From Chelydra serpentina (Eukaryota > Chordata > Testudines > Chelydridae), in contig JBAIAC010000006.1 of the NCBI GenBank assembly GCA_037349315.1, positions 52,758,501 to 52,822,500 of the forward strand: a stretch of DNA of 64,000 nucleotides. The letters run 5' to 3'. A model generated the notes under the pieces. It searched no databases. It was not told the DNA's origin and saw nothing but the letters and a program-made list of their open reading frames with translations. This document shows, one piece after another, positions 22,210 to 34,800 of this stretch. The stretch's first letter is position 1; each line of letters starts with the position of its first letter. A program made the translations under genes and the position numbers.

Positions 22210-23450
22210 ACTGGGATACTTTGTCCATTTCTGGTGCACACAGTTCAAGAAGGATATTTGTAAATTGGAGAGAGTTCAGAGAAGAGCCATGAGATTGATT
22301 AAAGAATTAGAAAACATGCCTGATTGTGACAGACTCAAGCAGCTCAGTCTATGTAGTCAAAGATAAGGTGTGATGGTCATGGAACTGCTATGTAATAATC
22401 TGTGACTGCTGAGATGTAATTATGTGACCTCATCAGTGAGATAAAGTTACTGTGTAACTGGGGTGGGTTATTAGAATTTCATGTATGATTGTGTATAGAT
22501 CTAACTTATATTGGGGGTAGTGGAATGATTTATTGTATACCTATAATCCTTTAATTCAATGGGGATCTGTGCATGAAGGCAAAACAATGGCTTCCGAAGT
22601 AAGGGCATGCAGGCACACACTTGAAAGAAAATGGCACACACTTTAGCTTCAGGGATCCTGAACAGCTGCAAGCCTGGAGACCTAAAGAATACTAAACAGT
22701 CAGAGGAAGAAGGTGGGGAGGTGTCAGTTGTCAGAAGCTGGAGAGAGAGAAAGAGTCTGATAGAGGAGAGAGATGCTGCAGAGGAGTCTAGAGGAGCTGG
22801 GCCTTCCCAGTTCCAGGGCATGTTAAGCTTTAGGGAAAAGCAGGCATGTATATAGACTGGTTTATTGTTTTTAAGATATGTATTCTCTGAAATGCTGTTC
22901 TAATAAAATAATACTCTGCTTTAAAAGGCTGTCTAGTTACTGGTTACCACTGTTGTTGCTCACAGAGGGAACAGATTTGCAGGATCTAAGTCCAAGTCAG
23001 ACCTGCTATGGCAATCACAGTTCATACAGGGGACTGAAACCAGGTTCTGGTCTAACAGGGGGAGATTGTGTGATTCCAGCCCAAGAGAGGTGACAGCCAA
23101 AGGCCTGGGATGAAACTCAAAGAGATAAGGAGGGGATAGAGATGCAGTGAGCCCGGTAACCACGACAGAAAGTGAAGCTAGAAGGCTGGAAATTGAAGCT
23201 AGACAAATTCAGACTAGTAATATGGTGCAAATTTTAAAAAGTCAGTGTAATTAACCATTGGAACAATTTACCAACAGATGTGGTGGAATCTCCATCACTG
23301 GAAATCTTTAAATCAAGATTGGATGTTTTTCAAAAGATACGCTCTAGTTCAAACAGGAATTAATACTGGGGAATCCTATGGCCTGCGTTATACAGGAAGT
23401 CAGGCTTCATGATCCCTGCTGGCCTTATGATCTATGAACATTTTGCAGAA
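22210..23450 (+). mobile_element. Old CR1 3' end, split by an LTR-like insert
   Basis: 22210-22363 reads like the CR1 ORF2 C-terminus (the LEK-VQRRA block: aattggagagagttcagaga). The CR1 3' end resumes after the insert at about 23185 with ggctggaaattgaagctaga and ends at gccttatgatctatgaa near 23440. About 100 bp of CR1 expected between the halves is missing. The 23215-23440 part is the same subfamily as the antisense fragment at 33264. Confidence 0.72.
22369..23167 (+). mobile_element. LTR-like insertion in CR1
   Basis: The roughly 800-bp segment starts tgtgatggtc and ends ccacgaca, so it has TG...CA ends, and has a polyadenylation-like aataaaataa at about 22903. It interrupts an old CR1 copy. 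No 4-6-bp target duplication is visible, probably because CR1 sequence was lost on insertion or later. A solo LTR is the simplest reading, but an unknown non-LTR repeat is possible. Confidence 0.38.
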
Positions 23451-24535
23451 ACATATTAGATCAGAAGTTCCTGAAGTGGGATGATGTGTGGATTGTTGGT
23501 GGTCCATGTAGCACTTGTTGGTCTATGGAGAGCTCACTGGCCACATTCTGCTGGCTCCCCTCCTTGCTTGTATCTAAGAGGAAGAGAACAGATGGGAAGG
23601 GGAGATAGTAAAAAATGTAAAAACTTACTGTAATAGACCCAAGAAAGTTGTGTGATTATGAATAGAGTGATTCGTACCATCACATATGAGGGATTCATGC
23701 TGTGAAACAATTTGTGAATTTCTGTAGATGTGTAAATGTGTGTATTTGTCAGGGCTTAAACTGTAGTTTGCCCTTTCAAGATAGGGGGTTTATTTATTAT
23801 ACAGTACAATAAGTATCTCTTCTTAGGAGAGTCTTTTAATTCCTGCTGCTCTTCATTTGCATCAGAAACAAGTAATTAGCAGTACACTTTTCGATATTGA
23901 TGCTCTAGGCAATGAGGCAACTCAGAGAGCAGTGACCTTTAGGAGAAGAAAAAGATAGGAATGTTGAAAAGAGCTAACCCAACTGCACTGAGAGCTGTAG
24001 GTTATAGAATGTAGAGATAAATTTATCAAGTCAAATCATCAGCTGTGATCCCCTCGCCATGCAGGACTGTTCCCAAGAATATTTTTATTGTTGTTCAATC
24101 TATTTTTAAATGTCCAGGTGATGGAACTTCCCCTTCCTCCCTTAAGAAAGGATGTGCAGAGGTAGCAACGGTAACAAGGGAAAAGGCAACGCCTACTGAC
24201 AGTTACACTGGCATCTGAGTGAGAAATATTATAATTACAGTATCTCAGGTAAATGTCTTTGTAAAGGTGACCCTATTCTTCTGTATCTTTCATTTGCATG
24301 AATAGAGCATCCTTTGGAGAGCCTAAGTTTAACTAATGTAGGAGTTGCAAGTTAGTTATGACAATTCACTAAATGAAAAATATTTGTCTGTGAGCACCTG
24401 AATGAATTGTATTCTGTATGTAGTCAGTTTCATTTGAAATGTACCTTAGAAAGCTAAATAATCTGTAAACTTTAAGTCTGCAATACTGTTTATACATTTA
24501 TTGCACTATAATTTAGCATTTGACTTCAGTGGGAC
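23451..24535. other. AT-rich spacer
   Basis: No gene. 24388-24452 is about 80 percent similar by eye to 28604-28666 (see findings). Confidence 0.35.
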
Positions 24536-25208
24536 TGTGATAGGGTATACAAAGCCCACACCAGGGGAAGGGCTAAGCAGCTGCTCTGAGCCAGACAGCC
24601 CTATCCCGCCATACCTACAAAGCATGCATGGCTTGGAGGAGGAGTCTAAAAGGAGAGCAGGCCAGCTCAGTTGAGGCAGATAGTAGAAGGGTGCAGATCT
24701 GTCCTCTTGGGAAGGAGTACTACAGGAGCTTTGTCTGCCTGAGACCTGTCAATAGTGACCTGACCAAGCCCTGCAAAGGAGGGACTGGGGATTGTCCCCG
24801 AAGATTGGTTTTGTGTTCAGTTCTTTAATATAGCCTGTGGGGAAAGTAGGCTCTTGTAGGAAACGATCCAGGGAGGCAGGTGCATAGCACTCCAAAGTGC
24901 AAGAGGTAGGAGCTGCGCACCACTAGGCCTGGATAGGAGCCTGGTAGAGAGGGTGGGCCCAGGCTCCCCTACCAACCTTTAAAGAGGAGACAATGATAGA
25001 AGCCTATCCATCGGCAAGGAACCTATTTGGGGAATACTCTGAAAGTCCAGACCCCAAGTCCCTGAGCTGAGGACTAAGCCCCAAAGCCCAGGCAGACATC
25101 AAAAGACTTCCACATTATTGGACTTCTTCTGCGTGCCCCAAAAGTGAACCAGAACACATGACCTGGCTGGAGGACCGAGTAACAGAAGGATCAGGGCAGC
25201 TATCTACA
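24536..25208 (+). mobile_element. Probable solo LTR
   Basis: A 673-bp segment with TG...CA ends (tgtgatagggtatacaaagc at the left, ctatctaca at the right). Flanks gggac and ggggc match at 4 of 5. Text such as aaagcccacaccaggggaag and gcatgcatggcttgg is familiar from turtle LTR elements, though I cannot name the family. It directly abuts the duplicated MITE/CR1 block at 25222. Confidence 0.5.
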
Positions 25209-25221
25209 GGGGCACCCAGGA

Positions 25222-25766
25222 AAGCTTGGGCTCCCAGGCTCAATTTCATTGCAGAGTGTTCTGAATGAAACATTTATATTATTTCAAAACAAAAATTTGG
25301 ATTTTCTCTTCCATAGGCAATTTAGAAATGTATACTCTTCCTTCTTAAAAGAAATGATTCCCCCGCTCCCCCCCAGAATTTCCTGTGGAACATTAATTCC
25401 AACGTTCGACCAGCTCTACTTCTGAGTCTCCTCACTCACCCACCTGCTTGCCCAAGCGCATTTCCCACTGCTTTCTCAAGTCTTGTATTAACTTTTATAA
25501 GCAATACCCTCCCCCGCAACCACCACTTAGCTCAGGATGCTGTTCCACAGTTCTGTAGATTTCACTGTTTTCCTGATAATCATCCTAATTTTATTTATTT
25601 ACCTGGTCTTGATTTCACCTTATTGCTATTACCCTTTGCACCTCCCTAAGCAATTGCTCTCCCTTTCTAATATGCACACGTCAAATACTTCTCGCTGTTA
25701 ATATATCTTCTCTTAGGTGTTTAGCCAGACTATACAGATTTAGCTCATTTTATCCTTCCTTGTATG
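25222..25766. repeat. Second copy of the MITE-CR1 block
   Basis: 25222-25409 is the right part of a tagagctg MITE ending cgaccagctcta; 25410-25766 is the antisense CR1 piece starting cttctgagtctcc. It matches 17834-18368 across the MITE/CR1 junction, with small indels. Homology stops on the left at agcttgg and on the right after ccttccttgta. Confidence 0.75.
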
Positions 25767-27482
25767 AAACTATGAGCTGAGCAGTGTGTGTTTTGTGGTA
25801 TTAATATTTAGTCAAATACAGAGAATTGATGTACTTGCTCGGGTGGGTCCTCTTTGGGCTTTGAGTAGAACGTGATTGATTGATTGTGTGCTGAGCTTCC
25901 CACACACTGAGATGAGAATAAATGTCTTCACATTCAAATCAATAACAATTGTTACTTAAGAATGAGTGTGAGGAATTTTTAAAGTTTAATTAACAGTTCA
26001 CTATAAGATCCAGTGAATGTGCCTACTCCGGAAAACGTCTACTCCTAAATAACCCTTGCTCATAAATAGCACCTATAAAGTGAAACTCTGGCTTGGCAGT
26101 ATTTTACAATATGGCCTTGTGGCACTATCAGTACAACTTTAATTATATTGCAAATAAATGTTTCTGTGCCTTTATTTATTTCTGGCAAACTGTTATTGCT
26201 GGATGTCTTCTTCTCACCATGTTTTCCACAGAGGTACCATTATTCATTCTGATCTCCCTCTTGAATAGAGACACCAATCTGATTTTGAATGACTCTCTGG
26301 ACTGCAGTGCTAATCTGATATGCCAGTTCAGCTGTTCAAGGGCACACAAATATGTAAAATGGAAAAAAATGTTTTCTTTTAAGAATTAAACACATGAAAT
26401 CAACCACTAAGCATTATAGGCTGATAGCACAATCAAAGAAACAGCTTTTTGTAAATGCTACATGGTGATTTGTTTGAAAATCAAGTTGAATTTACAATCA
26501 TTATTCCTGTGTTCTATTTTAAAATATTATGATGTTTCACATGTTTTGGCATAAAAGTAAGCCGTGCTTCTCATTGGATTAATCTTAATTTTTCCAAAAA
26601 GTTGGTAGTGGGACGTAGTTTTAAGTATCCTGTTCTATATATCTGTCCTCTGTTTAGAACAGGGCTATTGTTTCAAAGGCTGTCTGTGGGCAGCAACTTG
26701 GGAATCAGAGGCTGGTTCACTTAAACTAGCTTTTAGGAAAAAAAGCTTTCATAATTTATTTGTAATTATCTCTACTTGCTGATTATGAATCATAACATTT
26801 AATTGCTGGCTTTTCTAGCTAGTGGGGGGTAGACTGTGCAACAGAACATGACCTTTCTGTTCAGCAATTAGTGGCCTCTTAGGAAGCAGTTGACTCAATA
26901 TAGGCAGCTTTCTGGAACAATACAATAAAAGTAGAAAAAAGTTTCGTACATTAAATTTTTTAATGTTTCATTTTTAACGGACATTGTCAAGTTATTTCTT
27001 TTCGTTTTTTAAAAATATGTTTGTTCTCAGCATTTTAGTACTTTATTTGAGGCTTGAAAATAAAACCAAAAATATTCTACAGGCTTTGTCCTTATCCCTT
27101 TGGCAAATACAGATTCCCTCTTGCTTTAAATGGATCTGAAATTAACCTGGTTTTTTTCCTTGTAACTTTTTTTTTGTGTGGGTCATAATCAGTTATTACA
27201 GTATTTGCTAGCAATGGTTGTAGACCCCAAAGAGGGATCCCAAGAAAAGAATGCATTATTTTGTGGGCCCTCCATAAATAGCAATGTCTCAACATTTTCT
27301 TAGCAGTGGAGCAGTGTATTTTAAAAATAGATAATTAGGTCCAAATTTTCATAAACCCATGCCATAGGTGAGCACTACAATGTGTGCACATGCACATACA
27401 AAACCTTGCATTTCTGAGACCAAACAGATGTCTAAACATTTAAATTAGATAATTGCACATGCAAACAGATAGTTTATCCATA
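25767..27482. other. AT-rich spacer
   Basis: Nothing recognisable. A 98-codon frame at 26093-26389 has no motif. Confidence 0.4.
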
Positions 27483-28038
27483 GTTACGGCTATGATTTAG
27501 TCACGGAGGTCGCAGAAGTCACAGAATCCAGGATTTCCAGCGACCTCCATGACTTCAGCCTGCGGTGGCGGGAGCTGCAGGCTGGCGGGGAACCCCCGAG
27601 CTCCCGTCTGCCATGGACAGTGGGGGCTTCCGGAGCTGCCGTGGGCGGCGGGGGAACCCCTGAGCTCCCGGCCACCATGGGCAGCAGGGAGCCCCCAAAC
27701 TGGCGGGTGGCAGTGGCGGAACCCCCGAGCTCCCAAATGCCATGAGCCCCTGGCGCTCCGGACGGCAGGGGTATCCAACAGCTGCTGGCCCCCACGGGAG
27801 TGCACCCCACAGCTCCTAGCCGCCGCAGCAGACCACCGGAGCTGCAGGCGGCAGGATTACCCCTTAGCCCCAAGCTGCTGCAGGCGGCTCCTAGACCCTG
27901 CGCAGCTGCCCCGCTTCAGGCAGTGTGGGGACCCCCAGATCCCCATTTTGTCACAGACAGGTCACAGCTTTCATTACTTTTTCTTTTTGCCTGTGACCTG
28001 TCCATAACTTTTACTAAAAATGTGACAAAATCTTAGCC
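27483..28038. mobile_element. DNA transposon, non-autonomous, 556 bp
   Basis: Inverted ends ggctatgatttagtcac (about 27488) and gtgacaaaatcttagcc (ends about 28038). The 9-mer ttatccata occurs immediately outside both ends (27474-27482 and 28039-28047), consistent with an 8-bp duplication. Near the right end tgacctgtccataact is preceded by gtcacagacaggtcacag. The interior is GC-rich and repetitive in cccccgagctcccg words, which creates spurious open frames on both strands. Confidence 0.75.
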
Positions 28039-30887
28039 TTATCCATAATACATATCGCATTACCTGATTTATGCATTCAAACCTTTTATGTGCAAATGAG
28101 GAGACTTATGAGTTCACTGTGTGTGGTTTACTGTTGTTCAGGCCTTAAAAATGTGGCCTTTTAATTGAAAATTGATTGTGGACCAGAAGGTGTAGCAGAG
28201 TAAAATTGACTAGGAAAAAAGGTGAGAAAATAGAAGGGACAAAGGATTGAGCAGAGTCACACAAACTGACAGCAGAGACTTAAAAAGAAGGGGAAAGAAG
28301 AGAGCAGAGACAGATGGGAAACCTGTTAGAAAGGAAGGGCACATAAAAAGAGAAAGGTAACAAACAAGTGCACGCCTGAATGGTGTGGTGGGACGTACAG
28401 TAAAACAAAAGGAAGGTAGTGGCCTGCTGCTTGTCAAGAGGCAGCATATCAGAGTTGCAAACCAAGCTTGGTCCTTCACTCCCAAGTCAGGAGCTGGGAA
28501 CATCATGGTAACAATGTAATCAAGTCCTTGAGAAAATAGCACACTTTGGAGATCCTAAGTCAGAAGGTTAGGTTGCTATAATTCCCAAAATGGAAAATAT
28601 CGGTTTGTGAGCACTTTGAATTTTATCCTGTATCTAGTCGGTATCACTTGAAATGTACCTCATGAGATGTGCCTCATGTTGCTTACTCTCCAGTCACTGT
28701 CTGTCTGAAATGACTAGGAGTCTTACCTACAGATTCTAAAATGAGCCATCTCATGCCTCTTTTTCAGAAAAAACTACTCCCTTTTAGAAATATAACAGGA
28801 AAAGGATTTTTATGTATATATGTGTATATAAGATGGAAGTGTGTGTTTGTCTGTATAGCCATATAAAATATAAGGAGAGTGTGTATTACATATATGTAGA
28901 TATTAGTAATAACAAAAAATAAATTATTTTGCAGTGAGGTGTGTTATATATTATTCAGGTTGCAAGTGATGGTATTAACAGTCTCCTCCCCTCTACTTCC
29001 TCTTAATTCAAATATTCTAGTGCTGCATTTCTTTAGCCAAATCCTTCTTGTCTTACTTATGTGAGTAGTCCCAATGATTGAGCCTGAAGAGTAGGATTTT
29101 TTTTTAATTTACTAGATAACAATAGCAGATCATTTAATATATAATGTCATTCTTTTTCTGCAACAATACCAAAGTTAAAGACTACTTCAGGGCCGCTTAA
29201 AATCAAGTTAACTTCAATCAAGTTGTCTTTGAACGTCAGTAACTCACTGCTGAGAAATGTGTACATTCATTTTACAAAATAATGTTCATAAATATAAAAG
29301 TGCTAGTAGGATGCCAGTGAATTGTTTAACTGTAGTTTGTGAATGAATGTAAATTGAAGCGAAGCAGACTATGTTCTGATGCAGTTGTGGGTGGCTTTGT
29401 TACAGAAATTAGCAAAAATAATTAACCTATATGACAGTGGCTTAATGAAACTGATACATTGGTCACATGTATACGTATTACATTCAGCATTAGGGAAATG
29501 TTTAGTCACTGGTCATTTTTTCCTCTTAGACTAGATAGTTATTAGCTCTCTTGTTATGATTAGCCTTTTTAAAGCAATAGGGAAAACCAGATAATTATCA
29601 TATTCTAAATTTAGGCATCAGTCACTGTTAATGGATTATAAGTAGTGAAAATTAGTGCATTTGTATCAGCCTTTTCACTTCAAAGGTTACAAGTGAATGT
29701 GTTATGAAAAATCCTGCAGAGAAAAATATCTGAAAAGCTGAATCATTTTGAATTAAGCCTGTGTTTAAAAACTCGTCAATGGAAAATGTGAGTAAATCCA
29801 TTTTAAAGTGTGTGGACCCAGCATTGATGTCAACGGAGTTGGACCTGTGTGTGGGCGTATGTGGTATTTCCTTCTAGGCGATCTGTGATCTTTAAAAGAG
29901 AAGCTGATTGTCCATGTTAGCACAAGCCTAAATTATTCTTGTTTTAAAAGGAAAAGAATAAACTGAAATACCTTTGTATATTTCAAAATATTAATAAAGT
30001 TCCTATGGTAGAGGATTTTACCAATTAGAAGAGTGGTCAGTAAGAGAGCAGCTGTCTGTGACATTGTCCCAACCAGACCTTCAAAGATGAATCAGTACTA
30101 TGAGATTTGAATCTCATAAAATGTTATGATTCATAACTTCTGAGAAGGAGGTGGTTCCTGGTATCTCATTACAGCCCTGTAATAGAATGTCTCCATGGCC
30201 TGGCCAACCTGGCCTCTCTAGGACCTCTGCTCAGATGGCCCTGGCATTTGATGGTTGTCGAGAGATTCACATGGATCCCAGGACATCCCTTGGCTTTGAG
30301 AACTGAACTGTCTTCACATCCACAAAACTCCCGATGAAATGGTTAGAAGGAAATTTTATGGGTAGTGCATTGTAGAGTTTCTTGGCCCCTTTGCAGTTTT
30401 TGCCTCTGTATGTGGCAGGCTACCCCTAAATTAATGTTCCACTTGTATTTTAGCAGGAAGAGTTATGAGAGTTAACATCATAAGATCGTGTCATAGCGTG
30501 GATTAAAGTATATGTGTCTTTAATGCTGCATGTGGTTTTTGTTTGGTTGGGGGTTTTGTTAATCCATATGAGATTATATTTCTGTGTTTATGTGAAGAAG
30601 TACGGCGAGGGAGGAGCTATTACATTTAAGCACATAACAATTAAAAGAAACTGTACATTCATCTATAAAACCTGAGACCTCAGAAACTGAGCTGCTACCT
30701 ACTCTGAGGACATTCACAATCTCATAGCACTTTATGGCTTTGTCCAGTGTTCTTGGACAAGTTTTCCAAAACTACCCACCGTTGTGCAGAGTTCTACATG
30801 GCAACTGACTTCTCCAAAGAGGATTGCATTTTTAAGAGTTGAAGAGCTTTGGGAAGAAAGGAAAGCCTGTCTGTCTGTCATGACACT
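28039..30887. other. AT-rich spacer
   Basis: No gene or classified repeat. 28210-28540 has a purine-rich plus strand and open minus frames of low complexity. Confidence 0.4.
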
Positions 30888-31309
30888 TTTCAGAGTGGTA
30901 ACCATGTTAGTCTGTATCCGCATAAAGAACAAGGAGTACTTGTGGCACCTTAGAGACTAACAAATTTATTTGGGCATAAGCTTTTGTGGGCTAGAACCAA
31001 TGAAGTGGGTACTAGCCCAGTAGCGTAGCCAGGGGGGGAGCAGGGGGAGCGGCCACTCCCCCACTAAGCAGAAGCAGTGCCTTTTTTGTGCTCCAACGCC
31101 TTTTGCTCCTCCGCAGCAGCCGGAGCGGGGCATTTTTTTTCCTCCCGGCGCGTTTTTTTGCTCCCGACGCTTTTTGCTCCTGGCGCCTTTTTTTAGCTCC
31201 GCTCCCCCTGTGCTCTAAACCTGGCTACGCCACTGTTCTAGCCCATGAAAGCTTATGCCCAAATAAATTTGTTAGTCTCTAAGGTGCCACAAGTACTCCT
31301 AGTTCTTTT
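30888..31309 (-). mobile_element. Penelope-like 3' tail inserted as a fold-back
   Basis: The left end is the PLE 3' terminus in minus orientation (gttagtctgtatccgc). The tail reads leftward-to-rightward 30924-30994 and is repeated inverted at 31238-31308, about 96 percent identical over 71 nt. The whole insert lies between two perfect copies of tgtcatgacact (30876-30887 and 31310-31321), a 12-bp target duplication. A hAT MITE later landed near the fold apex. Confidence 0.87.
31018..31235. mobile_element. hAT MITE in the PLE fold-back
   Basis: Tips cagtagcgtagccag (31018) and ctggctacgccactg (ends 31235) are inverted, with flanks tactagcc (31010-31017) and ttctagcc (31236-31243), 7 of 8 matching. 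Interior has repeated gctcc-cgcctttttt units. Younger than the fold-back it interrupts. Confidence 0.88.
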
Positions 31310-31321
31310 TGTCATGACACT

Positions 31322-33263
31322 GTTATGCTGAGAGGTACTGGTGACTTCATGAATCACAAACCTTTTTGAGATTTGGGTGTGAATGCACCCTTCAATTAAC
31401 ATAACTGTCAGGATGAGTTAATCAGAAGCCTCTCCACCCCACTAACCTAAAACTAAAGGGGGTTGTGAACCCGAGGAGGAGTTTGGACTGAGTAGGCAGG
31501 GTTTTTTTCTCTCTCAGTGTGTGTTATACACACACACATACACACGTACTATCCTCTACATTTTAAAAATCCTTTATAGTTAATTTTGGCAGAATTTGAT
31601 TATTTGTTATAGTTTTGATGGATATTGATGGTTATTTTTAAACATTTATTTCTATTGTTATTTATTTGAATTTTCGGACTTGAGGGAAATCATGTGTGTG
31701 GGGGTGGTGTAAGACAATAATTATTTAATTACAGTAGATGTTGAGATTCACAAAGTTAAAGCTTTGTGATCATTAAAACACAGATTGGTAGTGTCACATG
31801 TCCAAGTACACAAAGTAAATAGCCTTTAATCAACCTCTAATAAATTCTCAGACATCATTCTTCTTACTTTGCCTATATGTAAATGTAGGTTATTTTCGAT
31901 TGAAATAGTTTTTTGTTGGTTTGTGTGTGTGCAGTGAAATTGATGTTTATCATCGGTTACTGATAAAAAGCGAATCCTTCCAAGACTATTTATATTCCAG
32001 CCAACAATTGCAAACACAAGTTATTTTATGGGATTTTTTTTTAAATACTAAGCACCAGATTTGCCAACCCCATGCTGTACTTTATGTGTGAAGCAAATGA
32101 CCAGTTAGGAGATAAGATGGAATTTTGAACATAACCATACTTGGCAGCTCAAAACTCACTGCTGAAAAACCCTCAGCCTCCTAAATAATACTGCACAATG
32201 ACGAAAACAACCATTTCTCGTTGCATTTTCTCTTTGGATAAAACGCTATTGCCTGGCAATAGTCACTATTTAGGCTTCCCTTTGTCTACAGCCCTCCTCT
32301 AGTGTAATTCAGAATGAACAAGCATAAACCACAGACTCCTCTTCAGTCCAGAATGTGGGAAACTGAATCACAACAGTGATGGTAGAATGTGCAGGAGGAA
32401 CTGTAGTGGTGAGTGGATGGGCTGTATAACATGATGCAGAGTGCTTTCTCATTCCTATAATTCACATGTCTAACAGTTACAATAGTAGCCCCTCCTGTTT
32501 ACTAGAATTCTAGTCTTGTTTTTTTTCTATAGAGGTTCTTATACCATGCTCATCACCATAGTATCTGAGCATTTACAGTTCAGCTTTTTTTCAGTACTGC
32601 TATGCAATATGGAGGGTTAAAGGCTGCCGTGTAGTAACCAGTTGTAACAAAGGCCAAGAACACCAATAAATAGAAATAAATATGTTTACTGTGCATCACA
32701 GAGTTCATCGCTCCTTTCTCCATTATTCCCCTTTAGAACTCTGTGGGCTTTGTATTTCTGTCCACTTGCTACCCAATTAATACTCAGTTCAGTTGCATGT
32801 ATCTGACTTTAAAGCCACTGCAGCTAACAGCATTGGCAACTACTACTTCATATATGATTTATTCCCCCTGCCACTTTAGTGTAATGTGTTGCTCACTCAA
32901 ATAATGTGCAAGATAGGTGCACATAAGGGCTGCAAGAGTTAACTTCTATTGAAGTCAGTAGTAGATTTATTTGTGTTTAAAAATTGTGACATTATCTTTT
33001 ATGAACCGCTTCATTATATACATATACATCCATAGCCTTTTCCCTCCCACCTTTGAGTTGCAGAATTTTCCTACTTCTGATAGGTTTTATCCTAAGTTAT
33101 ATTTACCACATACTCAGTGTAAAAGTCCTATATCAAAGGAGTGATATATCAAAGAAGATACCTTAATATAATCATAGAGTTTGAAGATCCAGATAGCTAT
33201 ACCCTTAGGACTCATGTTTCCATATACCAAGATCAGATGGTCCTTAGCATTTTAAATAAAAGA
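31322..33263. other. AT-rich spacer
   Basis: Nothing recognisable beyond a (CA)-rich patch near 31528-31545. Confidence 0.4.
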
Positions 33264-33545
33264 TTCATAGATTTATAAATTCCAAAGCCAGAATGTACCA
33301 TTGTGATCATCAAGTGTTACCTCCCGTATTACACATAGACCTCCCCTCAAAATAATTCCCTTTGAATAGAGCATATCTTTTTTTTTTTTAAATCAGTCTT
33401 GATTTAAAATTGCCAGTAATGGAGAATCCACCACAACCCCTTCATAAATTATTCCAATAGTTAATTACTCTCACTGTTAAAAATGTATGTCTTATTACCA
33501 ATCTGAATATGTCTAGCTTCAGAATGATAGGGCTTTCCTGTACGA
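33264..33545 (-). mobile_element. Old CR1 3' end, antisense
   Basis: The phrases aattccaaagccagaatgta, gattgtgatcatcaagtg-like text, gccagtaatggagaatccac and ccaatagttaattactctca are the reverse complement of the CR1 3' region at 23215-23440 in this window. Truncated at both sides. Confidence 0.72.
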
Positions 33546-33964
33546 TGTGGCAGTTTGGAGGCATACCATGCACCCAGTACATCAACTCTCAGTTCCTTTT
33601 GAAAATGCATTGTACATTTGAATAGTAAAACAACATTGTTTTATAGAAATTAACCTGGAAGCCTACAAAACTGACTAGGCTCTGTTATCCTTTTGATACA
33701 TTTATTTTTCTACCCATCCTATAGAAATCTATAGCAGTTCTCTGTTACATGTTGTGGACTATTTTACGTCACTGATTATTGAAGCAAAATCCCCATTATT
33801 TTCAATGGAAAATTTTACTTTTATAACCCTAAACAATTATCACAACACAAACAAAGAAAGCCAGGACTTTTCCATACGACTGTACAACAGTAGAAAGACC
33901 GAAAAAGAGACTTATTTTCCCTCTTACTATAAGATAACTCTTCAATTGAGCAGAATGCAGTATT
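33546..33964. other. AT-rich spacer
   Basis: Nothing recognisable. Confidence 0.4.
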
Positions 33965-34253
33965 GTGAAAGGAACAGGAGTACTTGTGGCACCTTAGAGA
34001 TTAACAAATTTATTTGAGCATAAGCTTTCGTGGGCTACAGCTCACTTCATCAGATGCACAGAATTGAACATACAGTATGAAGATATATGTATACACACAG
34101 AGAACATGAAAAGGTGGAAGTTGCCATACAAACTCTAAGAGGCTAATTAATTAAGATGAGCTATTCTCAGCAGGAGAAAAAAAACTTTTGTAGTGATAAT
34201 CAAGATGGCCCATTTCAGACAGTTGACAAGAAGGTGCGAAGATACTTAACATG

Positions 34254-34800
34254 CAGGGCCGGCTCTGGCTTTTTTGCCGCCCCAGGCAAAAAAGCCGCCG
34301 GCCGCCCCGCTCCCCCGGCCGGGGTGCCGGCTGGGAGAGCAGCTCGCCCGTGTCCCCGCTGTCCCACGGGGAGCACGGCACGGCCACCCCCCGCTGCCCC
34401 GGCCGGGGCGCTGGCGGGGAGAGTGGCTCGCCTGCGTCCCTGCTGCCCTGGCAGGAAGCGCAGCACGGCTGTTCCCCGCTCTCCCAGCCGGGGCGCCGGC
34501 GGCGTGTGCCTCTTGCCCGTGGCCCCGCTCTCCCGGCTGGGGCGCCGGCGGGGAGCGCAGCTCTCCCATGGCCACTCTCCCGGCCGGGGTGCCGGCGGGG
34601 AGAGCAGCTCGCCCGCGTCCCCGCTCTCCCGGCTGGGGCGCCGGCGAGGAGCACAGCATGGCTGCCCCTCGCTGCCCCAGCTGGGGTGCCGGCGGGGAGA
34701 GCAGCTCGCCCGCGTTCCCGCTGCCCCGGCGGGGAGTGCGGCACGGCCGCCCCCTCTGCCCCGGCCAGGGCACCGGGAGGAGTGCCTGGAGCCGGCCCTG
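34254..34800. mobile_element. hAT element with GC-rich tandem array
   Basis: Perfect terminal inverted repeats cagggccggctc and gagccggccctg, and a perfect 8-bp duplication ttaacatg (34246-34253 and 34801-34808). The interior is about 450 bp of degenerate tandem units around ccggggcgccggcggggaga and agcagctcgcccgcgtcc. All six frames are nearly stop-free for this reason; none is a credible gene. It lies in the 3' untranslated part of the PLE. Confidence 0.93.

Noticed and set aside
26093..26389. 98-codon hydrophobic frame
   Set aside because: AT-rich chance frame; no motif, splice sites or conservation evidence.
27490..28036. Frames of 100-150 codons on both strands
   Set aside because: GC-rich interior of a non-autonomous DNA transposon; no motif.
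30888..31309. PLE tails read as a tRNA-derived SINE
   Set aside because: The tail is contiguous with the 3' region of a PLE with RT and GIY-YIG domains at 33965, and the common end is the module end; no clear A and B box pair was found.
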